Positions 24,139 through 33,987 of a stretch of DNA of 64,000 bases are shown here, in pieces. A program made the translations under genes and the position numbers. The DNA comes from Adineta ricciae (lineage: Eukaryota; Rotifera; Eurotatoria; Adinetida; Adinetidae). Within the stretch, counting starts at the first letter, position 1. Each line of letters starts with the position of its first letter. The notes under the pieces are model-generated. The model had not been told where the DNA came from. It did no database searches and was given only the letters and a program-made list of their open reading frames with translations. Where the stretch lies: the NCBI GenBank assembly GCA_905250025.1, contig CAJNOJ010000080.1:1-64000 (forward strand), written 5' to 3'.

Positions 24139-25521
24139 TTAACTACTGGAAAGACCAAGAAATAGAGATCGTATTTGATCAATATGTAATTCTGTCAATA
24201 CAACTGTCGATATCAACCAAATCCACCATATAGTTTTTGTTTTTGTAATGAATTCCTGTTCAAATAGAACTTTCAACGAAATATCAATGATTTATGTCGA
24301 AATCTTACCCATGTTCGATCAATAAAAATCGCGAATTGAAGATAATCTTGAATACTAAGTGCACATAAATATCTCCAAAGATAAAAAATCAATATTGTTA
24401 ACGGAGAATGCAATATACTCAATTGCAAAGCCTAAAGCAGGAAAATCAGTAGTATAAAGTTGATCACAAAAGAAAACAAGACTTTGCATACTTTTTGTTG
24501 TGGAGTTTCCGCCGGTGAATCTAGTAAATCCTCATAAGCATGAACATCACGATCCCAAAACATCGCTGCTAGTGAATACCGTAACGAGAAGGAGGCTAAG
24601 GTTATAAATATAGTTTGCTTCGTTTCTAAAGTTTGACTTGTTGTTTCGTTATTTGTGGAAGGAGGTGGTGATGGTTGTATACGTGGAGAGGACTGTTCAT
24701 CTTCAAGATTAAGGATCATCATATCAGTTTCTTCGCTTCCGCCATCGCTTGCCGATGAACTTGTGTATCCATTTGTACGTGCCGGAATAGAACGAAATGG
24801 TCGTTGTTTATAAAAGTAAAGTAAACAACCGATGATTAAACATGTACCACCTAGAATATCGCTGACAACGTCAACATAATAACCGAAGTCTCCATAATAA
24901 GATTTATAACGCTTGTTATGTGAATGTGCGCGAAAAACGACCCCGTCAACACAATCAAGAAATGTTCGGAATTGAAAGATACACACACCTAAGCGTCGTC
25001 GAAATAACGATTCACTTGCAAGGAATTTAACTGATATCAACGACAGGAAACAATGAAAATACGATATCGCATTCGCTGATATGAATGGAAAATAGTACGT
25101 GAAATGTAACGTAGTTTCAACTTGTTCAGCTAATGGTGAACGAACATAATGAATCTATTTACAATAGAAAGAAACATAAGTTTTGACTTGACATGTCTAG
25201 ATTGCTTACTATAGGTTCAACCATGATTTTTTTCACTGGTAATGGATCGAAGATGTGAATTGAACTTGTTTGATTCGTTGATGTTTTCGTTGTAGTGAAA
25301 TCTAAGGATTCTCTTGAACGTATTTTGAAGTAAAGTTTTAAGTCCATCATTTGTAGATAAATTAGAAAGCACAGAAGTAGAGAGTAACCAGGATAGGATA
25401 GAATAAGATGAAACGCACGAACACAGAAATGTCCGTGTTGATAAACAGGTCGTGATGGATAGACACCATTACTCAATTTACGAACGTCGGCGATCAATTT
25501 CCTTTTCGTATTTGTATCCAT
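24139..25521 (-). CDS. CPES: Ceramide phosphoethanolamine synthase (CDP-alcohol phosphotransferase)
   Basis: Four exons, 25521-25210, 25154-24492, 24431-24309 and 24255-24139, all phase 0, give 404 residues. The enzyme transfers phosphoethanolamine from CDP-ethanolamine to ceramide, making the main sphingolipid of many invertebrates. The CDP-alcohol phosphotransferase signature is intact: Asp174-Gly175, Arg179, Gly195, Asp199 and Asp203, in DCVDGVVFR and GYYVDVVSD; these residues bind the divalent metal and the CDP moiety. The surrounding NKRYKSYYGDFGYYVD and DILGGTCL are characteristic of the insect-type enzyme and not of ethanolamine or choline phosphotransferases. Hydrophobic segments lie near residues 50-70, 120-145, 195-215 and in the C-terminal third. 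A polar Ser/Pro/Thr-rich loop separates two of them. By homology it acts at the Golgi lumen. Confidence 0.86.
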
Positions 25522-26580
25522 TACATAAACATAATCTGAAATTTTAAATTGAAAGTCAATAAAAAGTGTATTGATGTCATATGAACAAACAAAGAGTTTC
25601 TCGTCGGACCATTGTCGGCTGTTCTTTTCATGCTGATAAGCCGATCTTTTTACTTTTGGTTGACTACAAAATGATAATGATACAAAATCGAGTTTGTCCG
25701 TATTCAGTTATTTGTAATCTATAGGAACAGGAACGGTTTACTAATCATTATTGAATCATGCTGACTTTCATATCTGACAGGACAAAATGCGACAGAAGGA
25801 TAGTATTCACCAATCATAAAACTCAATTTTGCACTCTTTATCTGACTGTGGCAAACGTCCGGCAGTAAAAATTCGAAAAGTGTTTTCTAACATCTCTCGC
25901 TGTTATCACGGCAACTATACTCAACAATCTAGATTATTCGTTTAATCATTCGAACGCAACATGCAAAATAGCAGATCGTTTTATCTTCATTAAATTGACA
26001 GAGTGACAAATTTACATATAATCTCCGAAGAATATCAGTCATCCGTCGTATTATATTTCGCTCTGCATGGCACTAGAGATCGTTGGACGAAAGTCCTTGT
26101 ATACGTATGTAACACTTACTTTATTCAAATAGTATTATCAATACTTGCGCGCACTGATGAGATATATTTGAGTCACCTGTTGATGTGAAAGTAAGAAAAA
26201 ATAGGAGACACCGACTCAGTTGAAGATCAAACCATAATGAGTGCGCATGATTCTTATCTTTTCTTTTTTTTCTTTATGCTTTCATCTTAAATTTTTACTA
26301 AAGGAAAGAATGGAAGAAATATGACGAATCAACTTGTGTCTCAGTAGATAAGGAACTCAATATAAAAACTTTCTTTTCGCTGCTATAAATTAAAAGATTC
26401 GAAAACAGGACCGACTGGTAATCGGCGAACATCGTTGAAGAAAAAAGAAACGTTGTAAATCATCATCATGCATATTCTGGATTTTCTTTGACTTAAAACT
26501 TAGATGAAACAAAAATCAAGCAAAAAGAGAGAGAGAGAAAGAAGAAGAGAAATAATAAAATGTGATTTTTGTTTTAGCAA
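25522..26580. other. Intergenic, no gene seen
   Basis: About 1.06 kb between two genes on the minus strand. It carries the upstream region of the CPES gene (an acceptor-like ATTTCAG lies 17 nt before its ATG) and the 3' region of ADRM1, with a short GA-rich run near 26526-26550. Confidence 0.5.
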
Positions 26581-28241
26581 TTAACTTGTATCCATTGTAT
26601 TGTCTGATGGTTTTTTCTCATCATTATCCTTCTTGTAGTGTTTTTCCATTGCTTGTGCGAATGCTTGTATGTCACCTTGATTAGCAGCGGCAATCGCTTC
26701 TTCTGGTAGACCAAATTGAGCTAGAACTGGACCTAGTTGTCCTGTTTGTAAAGCAACACTAAATGAACAAAAAGAAAAGAAAGTTTTACAATTTAAAACG
26801 AGAGAAAACAAACCCAAATGTGCTAACAGCTTGTCGAAATTGTGGGGATTGAATAGAATCTCGCAATTCTTTCTCTGTACCTGGAATTGTACTTCCGTCT
26901 GGTAAATGAGATCGTAATGTTTCTTGAACTTCTTTTTTGCTCAAGATCGGAATTAAATTCTATAAGCATGACAAGAAAAACTCGTTTGTCTACAAGAATT
27001 CGATTGGTTTTACCTCTGTTGTCATAATATCATAGAGATCAATAGCAGGTTTAGATGCGGCAGCACTTTGTCCTGCTGCACCAGTACCACCTAAATTGGC
27101 TAGAATATTTGAGAGTGCGCTCATTTGGATAGGACCACCTTTTGGTCCACCAGATGTTGCTGAACTTGCTCCACCAGCGGTTGACGGTGAAGAGCTTGTT
27201 CCACCATTGCGAGGTTTCGATGATGAACCGCTGGGACGTGTGCTGGACGCTGCTGTTGCACTTGCTGTCGCTGTTGCCGCACCTGAACTACGTGTCGCAG
27301 CTGGTGCAGTATTAGGACGAGAATCAGGCGTCTGTTGTCCAAATGTATCTGAAATAAATAATATCAATCATGTAGAGGAGATCGGAAATATCCTACCACG
27401 GTGACTACCTTGCATTAGACCGGGAGCACCTCCACCACTTCCAACAGAAGACAACAGGGATGCTAAATCATTTGGATTCATGCCTGACGAAACCGAAAAA
27501 GAAATTTATAGATATTTTGTTAGTAACCAAAGAATTCCGTTTTACCACGTAGAACATTGGATAAATCGTTTGGATCGATACCACCTGCACCACTACCTCC
27601 TGTCATACGGTCCATAAGAGACTGTAGCGGATGAGCTCCACCTCCAAGTCCACTACCACTATTACTATCATCACCAAATCCTGGTGTTGGTGGATGATTA
27701 AGCTGTGAAAAATAGAACATATTTTCAAATCGATACTAAATCGAAAGCGACGCTTATTACCATTTCATTAATTTTCTTACACCATTCTTCATCTTTATCC
27801 TCTTTTGGTTCTTGCATCCAGAAGAACAATTTTCGAGCATTACTTCTCCATTTGAGTATATAGACTCGTCCTTGACAGATTCAAAATTATTGAAAATCTT
27901 GTCACTAGCAATCATTCCTTTTACCTGTTGTATTTTGTGTTACTTTTTTAAATTCGATTTCATCCGGAAATATGACAAGATCATCTTCGGCTGTGTTACT
28001 TGCTCGTTCTTTCCAACAGAAGTGCATCAACATATCATTGCCTTGATATAAATAAACGAGGCCTTTACGTTTATCAGGATGAACCTACAGCATCGGGCAA
28101 AAAAAGCAAATAAATCATTGAAAATGTATGCCGAAAATTAGAGCATCATACCATACTACCACGTAGATTCATTTTTCCTGCTTTGAATTCAACTAAATTT
28201 CGACTACGAGCTTGTGATGTCATTCCACCGAATAACGACAT
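26581..28241 (-). CDS. ADRM1: Proteasomal ubiquitin receptor ADRM1/Rpn13
   Basis: Eight exons: 28241-28152, 28084-27925, 27870-27761, 27702-27546, 27483-27409, 27348-27014, 26959-26814 and 26758-26581, 416 residues (human protein about 407). It is a subunit of the 26S proteasome lid/base that captures ubiquitin chains and recruits the deubiquitinase UCH37. The N-terminal Pru domain is clear: [34 protein letters not shown] and [10 protein letters not shown], with [21 protein letters not shown] close to other animals. The middle is a Gly/Ser/Ala-rich linker. The C-terminal DEUBAD domain ([54 protein letters not shown]) binds UCH37. The intron at 26813-26760 uses a GTTTGT donor. An acceptor-like TTTCTTTAG lies 34 nt before the ATG. 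Confidence 0.96.
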
Positions 28242-28542
28242 TTTGTAGTTTGTTTTAATCGATTAGACAAGAAATCTAAAGAAATATAAGACAGTAAATT
28301 TCATGAACTTTTCTTTTGATTGTAATAGAGAACAGAGGAGAGGGTAGACAAACAGACAGGACAGGAATAATTATATATCTATCATGAATCGGTATTTATA
28401 AACGAACCAATGGTATTCTGATCGATAGAGGTCATTACAGATTTATGATAGCTAGCAGTTTTATTGAAAAGAATTCTGATGCAAAGATTTAAAGTCAATC
28501 GATTTGATTGATAATCATACAAAATATCTTTTCAGATGTCAA

Positions 28543-29073
28543 TCATTTATTTCGTGTTCGACATCGGCATATGAGAATAATCCCAATAACAACAAAATAT
28601 ACACTTGCAAAACTAAATCCAACAATCAGCATGATCAGAAAAGGTGTAGCTAATGGTGGTTCGTCCCATTGAACATTTGTCAGATTATTTTTCTGATAAT
28701 AACACGTATAGTTTGTGTTAACTTGATATTCGTTCAATCGATTCAATGCGTCGACGGATTCTTGATAAATTTGTGTTATTGTTGAAAATACATAACTATC
28801 CGATGCAGAATTTGAAACAGTGTATTGAACTGACCACATTACCGAGAAACAACTTGTAGCTGATAGAGAAATTCCATGGCCGCAACTGTCATATTCGTGA
28901 TCAATTATTGTACATGTTGATTGGGCGTATGATTCGTAATTTTTTAAAGTGGGAATATAGAGACCTAAACCAATAAATCCGATGACGATTGATGCTGATC
29001 CAATGACTGTTAAAATAAGGACAGTTGTAAAATAGGCCGTATGAGAAAAAAATGTTCCGATTCGACTGGCCAT
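28543..29073 (-). CDS. Two-pass membrane protein with a cysteine-containing outer loop
   Basis: A single-exon frame of 176 residues (ATG 29073 to TAA/TGA at 28543). Two hydrophobic helices flank a loop of about 100 residues: one near residues 15-40 (TVLILTVIGSASIVIGFIG) and one near 145-168 (LIMLIVGFSFASVYFVVIG). The loop has five or so cysteines and NYT/NLT sites for N-glycosylation, and the C-terminus ends in a basic RCRTRNK. This layout (short cytosolic ends, large disulfide-bonded glycosylated loop) recalls auxiliary subunits such as BK-channel beta subunits or claudin/tetraspanin relatives, but no diagnostic motif is present. I do not assign a family. It lies between ADRM1 and APLF, on the same strand. 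Confidence 0.7.
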   Translation of the reverse strand: MASRIGTFFSHTAYFTTVLILTVIGSASIVIGFIGLGLYIPTLKNYESYAQSTCTIIDHEYDSCGHGISLSATSCFSVMWSVQYTVSNSASDSYVFSTITQIYQESVDALNRLNEYQVNTNYTCYYQKNNLTNVQWDEPPLATPFLIMLIVGFSFASVYFVVIGIILICRCRTRNK

Positions 29074-29430
29074 TTCAGAGATTTTTTGTGTTTTATTTGT
29101 TTAGAAAAGAAAAATGTATGTTTAGAATATAGAATAAGAAAAGAATAAAAGAAAAGAAATAAAAATGCAAACTTTCAAATTCGAATCGTGTAAATAAGGA
29201 CAACTAGAAAAGGAAAAGATGTGAAAGCCTATGAGAATTTTAAGAACATTTCAACGGTCAAATTTATCAACATAACAAATGAATGTATTCTAATAAATAT
29301 TCATCAAAGTAGAAAAATGTGTAAGATGAGTTCTTCAAAGTTATGTCATAGTATACAAATTTATTAATATTTAAACACAATTACAAATGATATACTAATA
29401 ATACTGCTTGTACAATTATAAAAAAAACAG
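29074..29430. other. Short intergenic, no gene seen
   Basis: About 360 nt of A-rich sequence between two minus-strand genes. It must hold the APLF 3' UTR and the upstream region of the two-pass protein. Confidence 0.5.
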
Positions 29431-30839
29431 TTAATCAGTATCATCGGCACTGTCATTCTGTATACGGGGCTTTTTGTTTACTGATTCGTCGTCAGTTGTG
29501 GACGAGTGTTTTATGAATCTTTCTGCTTCGTGATTCCTTAGTTCTCTTTCACTTTCATCTGATGAAGCATCATCGGTATCATCGAAATCTCGGGCATGTT
29601 TTTCTGGTTTCCATTCTATGTCTCCATCCGATTTTACACTATCTATAACAATACATATGTTGCAAATAGGCATCAAATGAATTGATTCATTCCTACCTTC
29701 TTCAGCATTGGTACTATCACTGTCAAGATCTTGATCATCAATGAAACTATCATTATAATTATATTCGTTAGGTAAACCATCGTCATCATCATCATCCTCA
29801 TCATCGACTAGAAGAACGAATATTAATATTTCTTTTAATAATACATTGGTAGATGCCTTACTTTTGCGTTTTGTCGAACGAGATTTTGTGTTAAGTTCGA
29901 TGCATTTCTTTTTCGGATGATTATATTCTTTGAGATGATCTGTATTTGTTCGATAGCATTCCCTACCATATGGACAGTCGGGTTTAGTTGTCTTCGATTC
30001 TTCATCTTTAACTTCCCAATCTGGATCACCAGTATGACTAGCTTCCTGTCGATGAAGCAGATTCTTTCTGTAACATGATGCACCATATGGACATCGATCT
30101 CGTTGTTTCGGATCAACACTGCCCGATGCTACTGCTGTTGAGCTACTACCATTATTCACTGCAGTGACAAGCTTAGGCTCGCTGCTCGACGGTCGCAAAT
30201 CGGACTCCTCGTCTGTATCATCATCATATACCAGCGCACTTGCTTTTTTCTCTCCGGGGTCTAAATAACGAAAATGATACGATGAAAAGAAAGATTTGAG
30301 AAAGAACCATTTGGCTACATACATATTCTCGATCTGATATGTGGAGTCGTTGTGAGTTTGTCTTCACTTGATTCTTTCTCATCAATTTTTGTTATAGATT
30401 GTGAACTATCTGGTATTGGATCAGATACTACTATTGCATTCGTATCACTCTCCAGTTGAGATTTTCCGTCGTCACTGTGAGTGTCAGTTTTTAATGCTTG
30501 ATTTTCTTTCTCTGTTGTTTCATTTTGTGGTTTAATCGATACTTGATAAAAGAACTCATCTGGTAAAAGACCAAACTGATCGTCCTGATGCAATTGATAT
30601 TTCTTGTTTTTTGTTAATCTAACAATTTGATTAGCTTTGGTTTTATAAAATGTTGGATTATGGTGAATAGCTTTGATCCATAGACTTCCATCTGGTTGAA
30701 GCCATAATTGTGCATGATTTCGAGAGATTTTGTTGTCTAAACAACCGATCGTTGGACTGCGGCCAATTATGATCAAGTTTGTGTCATTGAGAACCACTCT
30801 GTTTCCTTTATTCAATGGAATCAGTTCAACGATAGACAT
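29431..30839 (-). CDS. APLF: APLF, poly(ADP-ribose)-binding DNA break repair factor
   Basis: Four exons, 30839-30323, 30260-29862, 29807-29697 and 29642-29431, 412 residues (human 511). APLF is a histone chaperone and scaffold in non-homologous end joining and single-strand break repair. All expected parts are visible in order. An N-terminal FHA domain (about residues 1-100; IIGRSPTIGCLDNKISRNHA) binds phosphorylated XRCC1/XRCC4. Two PBZ zinc fingers bind poly(ADP-ribose): Cys229, Cys235, His242, His248 (CPYGASCYRKN) and Cys268, Cys274, His281, His287 (CPYGRECYRTN). A C-terminal acidic histone-binding tail has NDSFIDDQD, DIEWKPEKHA and HEAERFIKHSS, like the vertebrate acidic domain. Aspartate runs and a KRK stretch lie between. 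The start is the ATG following an in-frame non-ATG codon run. Confidence 0.94.
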
Positions 30840-31975
30840 ATCCAACAAATGAAATAGAGGTTTTTCGGTGAAAACCGTCTAGCATTTCAAAACCTGAATG
30901 CAATTACATAACTGATTCGTTGAGACGATGTTGAATCAAATTCAGCTTTTTCCAATCCAATTTGACAATCTTATTCAAACTGCATTAGAAAGAACCTCAT
31001 TTTAGATGAAACTCTAGCAGCAATCCTGATTTTTTAAATTTTTTCTCAAGACTTGCTTCCTGGTAAGACCTGCCATCTACTGTATTTATTTATATAAACG
31101 TTGGATGTAATGTACATTAACTGAAATTTGCATTGTATTTTTCAATTATTTGAGATAAAAATAACAATGCAAATACTTACAAAACGATAACATGGTTTCA
31201 GTCGTCTATCAACACATTCAACGAAATAATCTCACAGATACGATATATGGCATGTCGAACAGAATATTTCTCGCGTTTGTTTTTCAATGACGAAAATATT
31301 CCCCGACAAAAAAAAAGGAGTCGTCCACTATCATATCACAATCACGGAGTAAATCTTTTCAAACAAGTTCCTTTCCGTATATCTCATGACAGAAAAACGT
31401 CTATAGAAACATACATGCTAATCAAAGTCATCAAGTATCTATATCAATCATGTGCATACATCCTATAAGAATGTCTGTTGAGTCTTCAATTAACATCATC
31501 TTAATGCATGTCTTCTATCGGTATTTTTCTTCCTCTTTCTTCGTACTTTATTATGTATAGTAAGTATACGCACGTCAATGTAAAGATAAGAGAAAAGTAG
31601 AAGAATATTAACCTTCGACAAATAGTTGATCACGCATCATCAATCACACATAGTTTAGGGTTATCGACTTTCTCAGTTCGTTAATATCTTTTTCGTTGTG
31701 GCCTCTTTTTAGGCGATACTTTTTTGTCTCGATTAAATCATAACTTTCTTTGCATTCAATTGTGAGTAGAATGAATAATAAATGAGAGAACCCATTAAAA
31801 TGAATAAAAGCTATTTAGAGAGACAGGAAAAAAGAACCTCGAACATAGAGTTCGATTTTGTTTTGCGTCAAAGTGTAGGAGGGGAAAAAGAAATTAATAA
31901 ACCTATGTTCGTTTCTGTATGTAGTCAGACATATGTTATTCTCATCAAATTGAAAAGTGTTCCATTTGTTTCTAG
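30840..31975. other. Promoter region between divergent genes
   Basis: About 1.1 kb between APLF (left) and the pseudo-deacetylase gene (right). AT-rich. A good splice acceptor (TTGTTTCTAG) ends at 31975, immediately before the ATG of the right-hand gene. No other gene seen. Confidence 0.5.
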
Positions 31976-33625
31976 ATGAATTTTGAAAGTTTGGCACATA
32001 CTATAGATGACGATTTTGATTTGACCTCGGACTTAGATCACGGTGGTATTGTCATTCCTACGCAAACCTGTGAACATGTCCAATATGTCGAATTGCTCGA
32101 TACGATCGTTCGTATAACTCCAACGCAATGTGTCGATTGTGAAAGTACGACAGAAAATTGGTTATGTCTATCCTGCGGAGAAATTCATTGTAGTCGATAT
32201 GTAAACAATCATGGAGAAGGTCATTGGTTATTTACTCTACTTACTGATGAAAAGTACAATGTGGGACATTGTTTGACAATCGGTCTAGAAGATTTATCGG
32301 TTTGGTGTTATCCATGTAAATCGTATGTAAAAAACGTTCGACTCAATCCGTTGATAAAGTGTATTGAGTCAATTAAGTTTGGTTCCTCCAATGATTCGTT
32401 GGATCAATCATGTGACTGTGAAACACTCGATAATTTAATTCCAACAGTAGATAACCATAATCCATCGACAATCATTGCGATTCAAGAAGCCAGTTTGTTA
32501 AAAGAATTGACTAAAACTGATCTTTTATCCTTTTGCTACACGATGAAATTTCGTTCGGCGTCAATTGATGAATTAGTTCGCTTACATTCAAGTGATTATG
32601 TCAATATGATTGTTTCAGCTGAAAAGGTTCATTCGAAAATCTCAAGCAAACGTTTTCATATCTCATGGTTCGATACGGCATTGTCTACCGCACGTCTAAG
32701 TGCTGGAATGACCATCGATTTAATTCAAAATGTTGTAAACACAGATCATATCAATGGTTTTATACTTTCCACATCTCCAGGACATCGTGCTTTGAAAGAT
32801 CATGGAAATGGTACATCTATCTACAATAACATCGCGTTAGGAGTTAATTCCGTTCTAATGGACAAATCAACGAATAATCCAAGAAAATCTTCATTAGCAT
32901 TAATTGATTCGAATAATCATGTACACATGGAAGGTGCTACACCCATTGAAGATGCCATCTGTCATATGATAAACGTCTTGACTCCATCGTCTGTGTTCGA
33001 ACTGAAACAACCGGCAGCTAAAATTCCCGTAGTTACTGATAATAATAATAATAAAATTCAAATAGAACGTGCTTTCATTGTTGATCTAACATGTGAACAT
33101 GGAAGTGGAATTCAATCGGTCTATTATGAATCGAATCAAGTGTTTTATCTTTCGATACACAAAGAAGAACATCAACATCGATCGAGTTATCATGAATGTG
33201 GCAAAAATCAAGGTATTGGATATACCATGAACATTCCGTTGGCATGTTTCGATCGAGCTTATGACAAAGATTATGAAACGATAATGAAGGAGTTGATTCT
33301 TCCAATAGTAAAAGAATTTCAACCGGAGTTGATTGTTGTTTGTGTTGATTTCGAACTTCCACATATAACAGCGTCGTGTTATGCTTGGATTATTGAACAA
33401 TTCCGTCGCATCGATCAAAGTAAACTCGTCGTTGCTCTCGATGGTGATTTGTCGAACGTATCATCGAAATCAGCCTATGTACAAAAGGTACTCTCAGTTT
33501 TAATCGGAAAATCATCGGAAATATCCGATGACGAATGGAAAAATAGTGGTGTCAATAAAGATGTTCTTCACAAAATCGATTTAATCAAACAAAAACATCA
33601 ACACTATTGGTCTTGTTTTCAATAA
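31976..33625 (+). CDS. ZnF-UBP protein fused to a catalytically dead histone deacetylase domain
   Basis: One uninterrupted exon of 549 residues. Residues about 32-125 form a ubiquitin-binding zinc finger (ZnF-UBP) close to that of HDAC6: C32-x-H34, QCVDC, NWLCLSCGEIHCSRYVNNH, H83, LSVWCYPC. Residues about 180-545 follow a class IIb histone deacetylase throughout, ending like HDAC6 with a HQHYW peptide. Every catalytic block is altered. PGHHA is PGHR at 268-271, DxDxHHG is DLTCEHG at 370-376 (two zinc ligands lost), the GFDA block is DFEL at 458-461, and LEGGY is LDGDL. So it cannot deacetylate by the known mechanism. The finger is N-terminal, whereas in HDAC6 it is C-terminal. A likely role is ubiquitin-chain-end binding with a protein-binding pseudoenzyme, perhaps in aggresome or stress-granule biology; this is inference. 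The ATG directly follows a splice acceptor. Confidence 0.88.
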   Translation: MNFESLAHTIDDDFDLTSDLDHGGIVIPTQTCEHVQYVELLDTIVRITPTQCVDCESTTENWLCLSCGEIHCSRYVNNHGEGHWLFTLLTDEKYNVGHCLTIGLEDLSVWCYPCKSYVKNVRLNPLIKCIESIKFGSSNDSLDQSCDCETLDNLIPTVDNHNPSTIIAIQEASLLKELTKTDLLSFCYTMKFRSASIDELVRLHSSDYVNMIVSAEKVHSKISSKRFHISWFDTALSTARLSAGMTIDLIQNVVNTDHINGFILSTSPGHRALKDHGNGTSIYNNIALGVNSVLMDKSTNNPRKSSLALIDSNNHVHMEGATPIEDAICHMINVLTPSSVFELKQPAAKIPVVTDNNNNKIQIERAFIVDLTCEHGSGIQSVYYESNQVFYLSIHKEEHQHRSSYHECGKNQGIGYTMNIPLACFDRAYDKDYETIMKELILPIVKEFQPELIVVCVDFELPHITASCYAWIIEQFRRIDQSKLVVALDGDLSNVSSKSAYVQKVLSVLIGKSSEISDDEWKNSGVNKDVLHKIDLIKQKHQHYWSCFQ

Positions 33626-33987
33626 TATCATCTCTCTCTCTCTCGTTTTATTTTTTATTTTTTGTTATTATTTTACCAACTTGTTATTTCGAAATAGAAT
33701 TTCAATGAATTTATTAGTATTGATTAATGACTCTGTCAGACGAATATATCAACTGAACACATACGTCTAGAAAGACTCGAGCCACGTGTATATCTAGCTA
33801 TCATTTCTGTTAGTCCATCTGATTTCTATAGAGAGAAGTTCGTCAGAGAGAAACGTACGTTAAATATCGTACATATGCATCGTTTGTTTTCTTTTCTTTT
33901 TCGATATTCGTTGCGATCGTAAGAAGATTATTTATTAACAGTCGAAACGTATAGATTAGTTAGTTTACTAAATAGATAAGTTAGAAT
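33626..33987. other. Short intergenic, no gene seen
   Basis: About 360 nt between two plus-strand genes. A (TC)n run lies at 33631-33644, immediately after the stop codon of the left gene. The rest should be the promoter and 5' UTR of the Sox gene. Confidence 0.5.

Noticed and set aside
27096-27404. 102-codon plus-strand frame within ADRM1
   Set aside because: Antisense shadow of the Gly/Ala/Ser-rich linker exon of ADRM1, whose own frame is confirmed by flanking domains.
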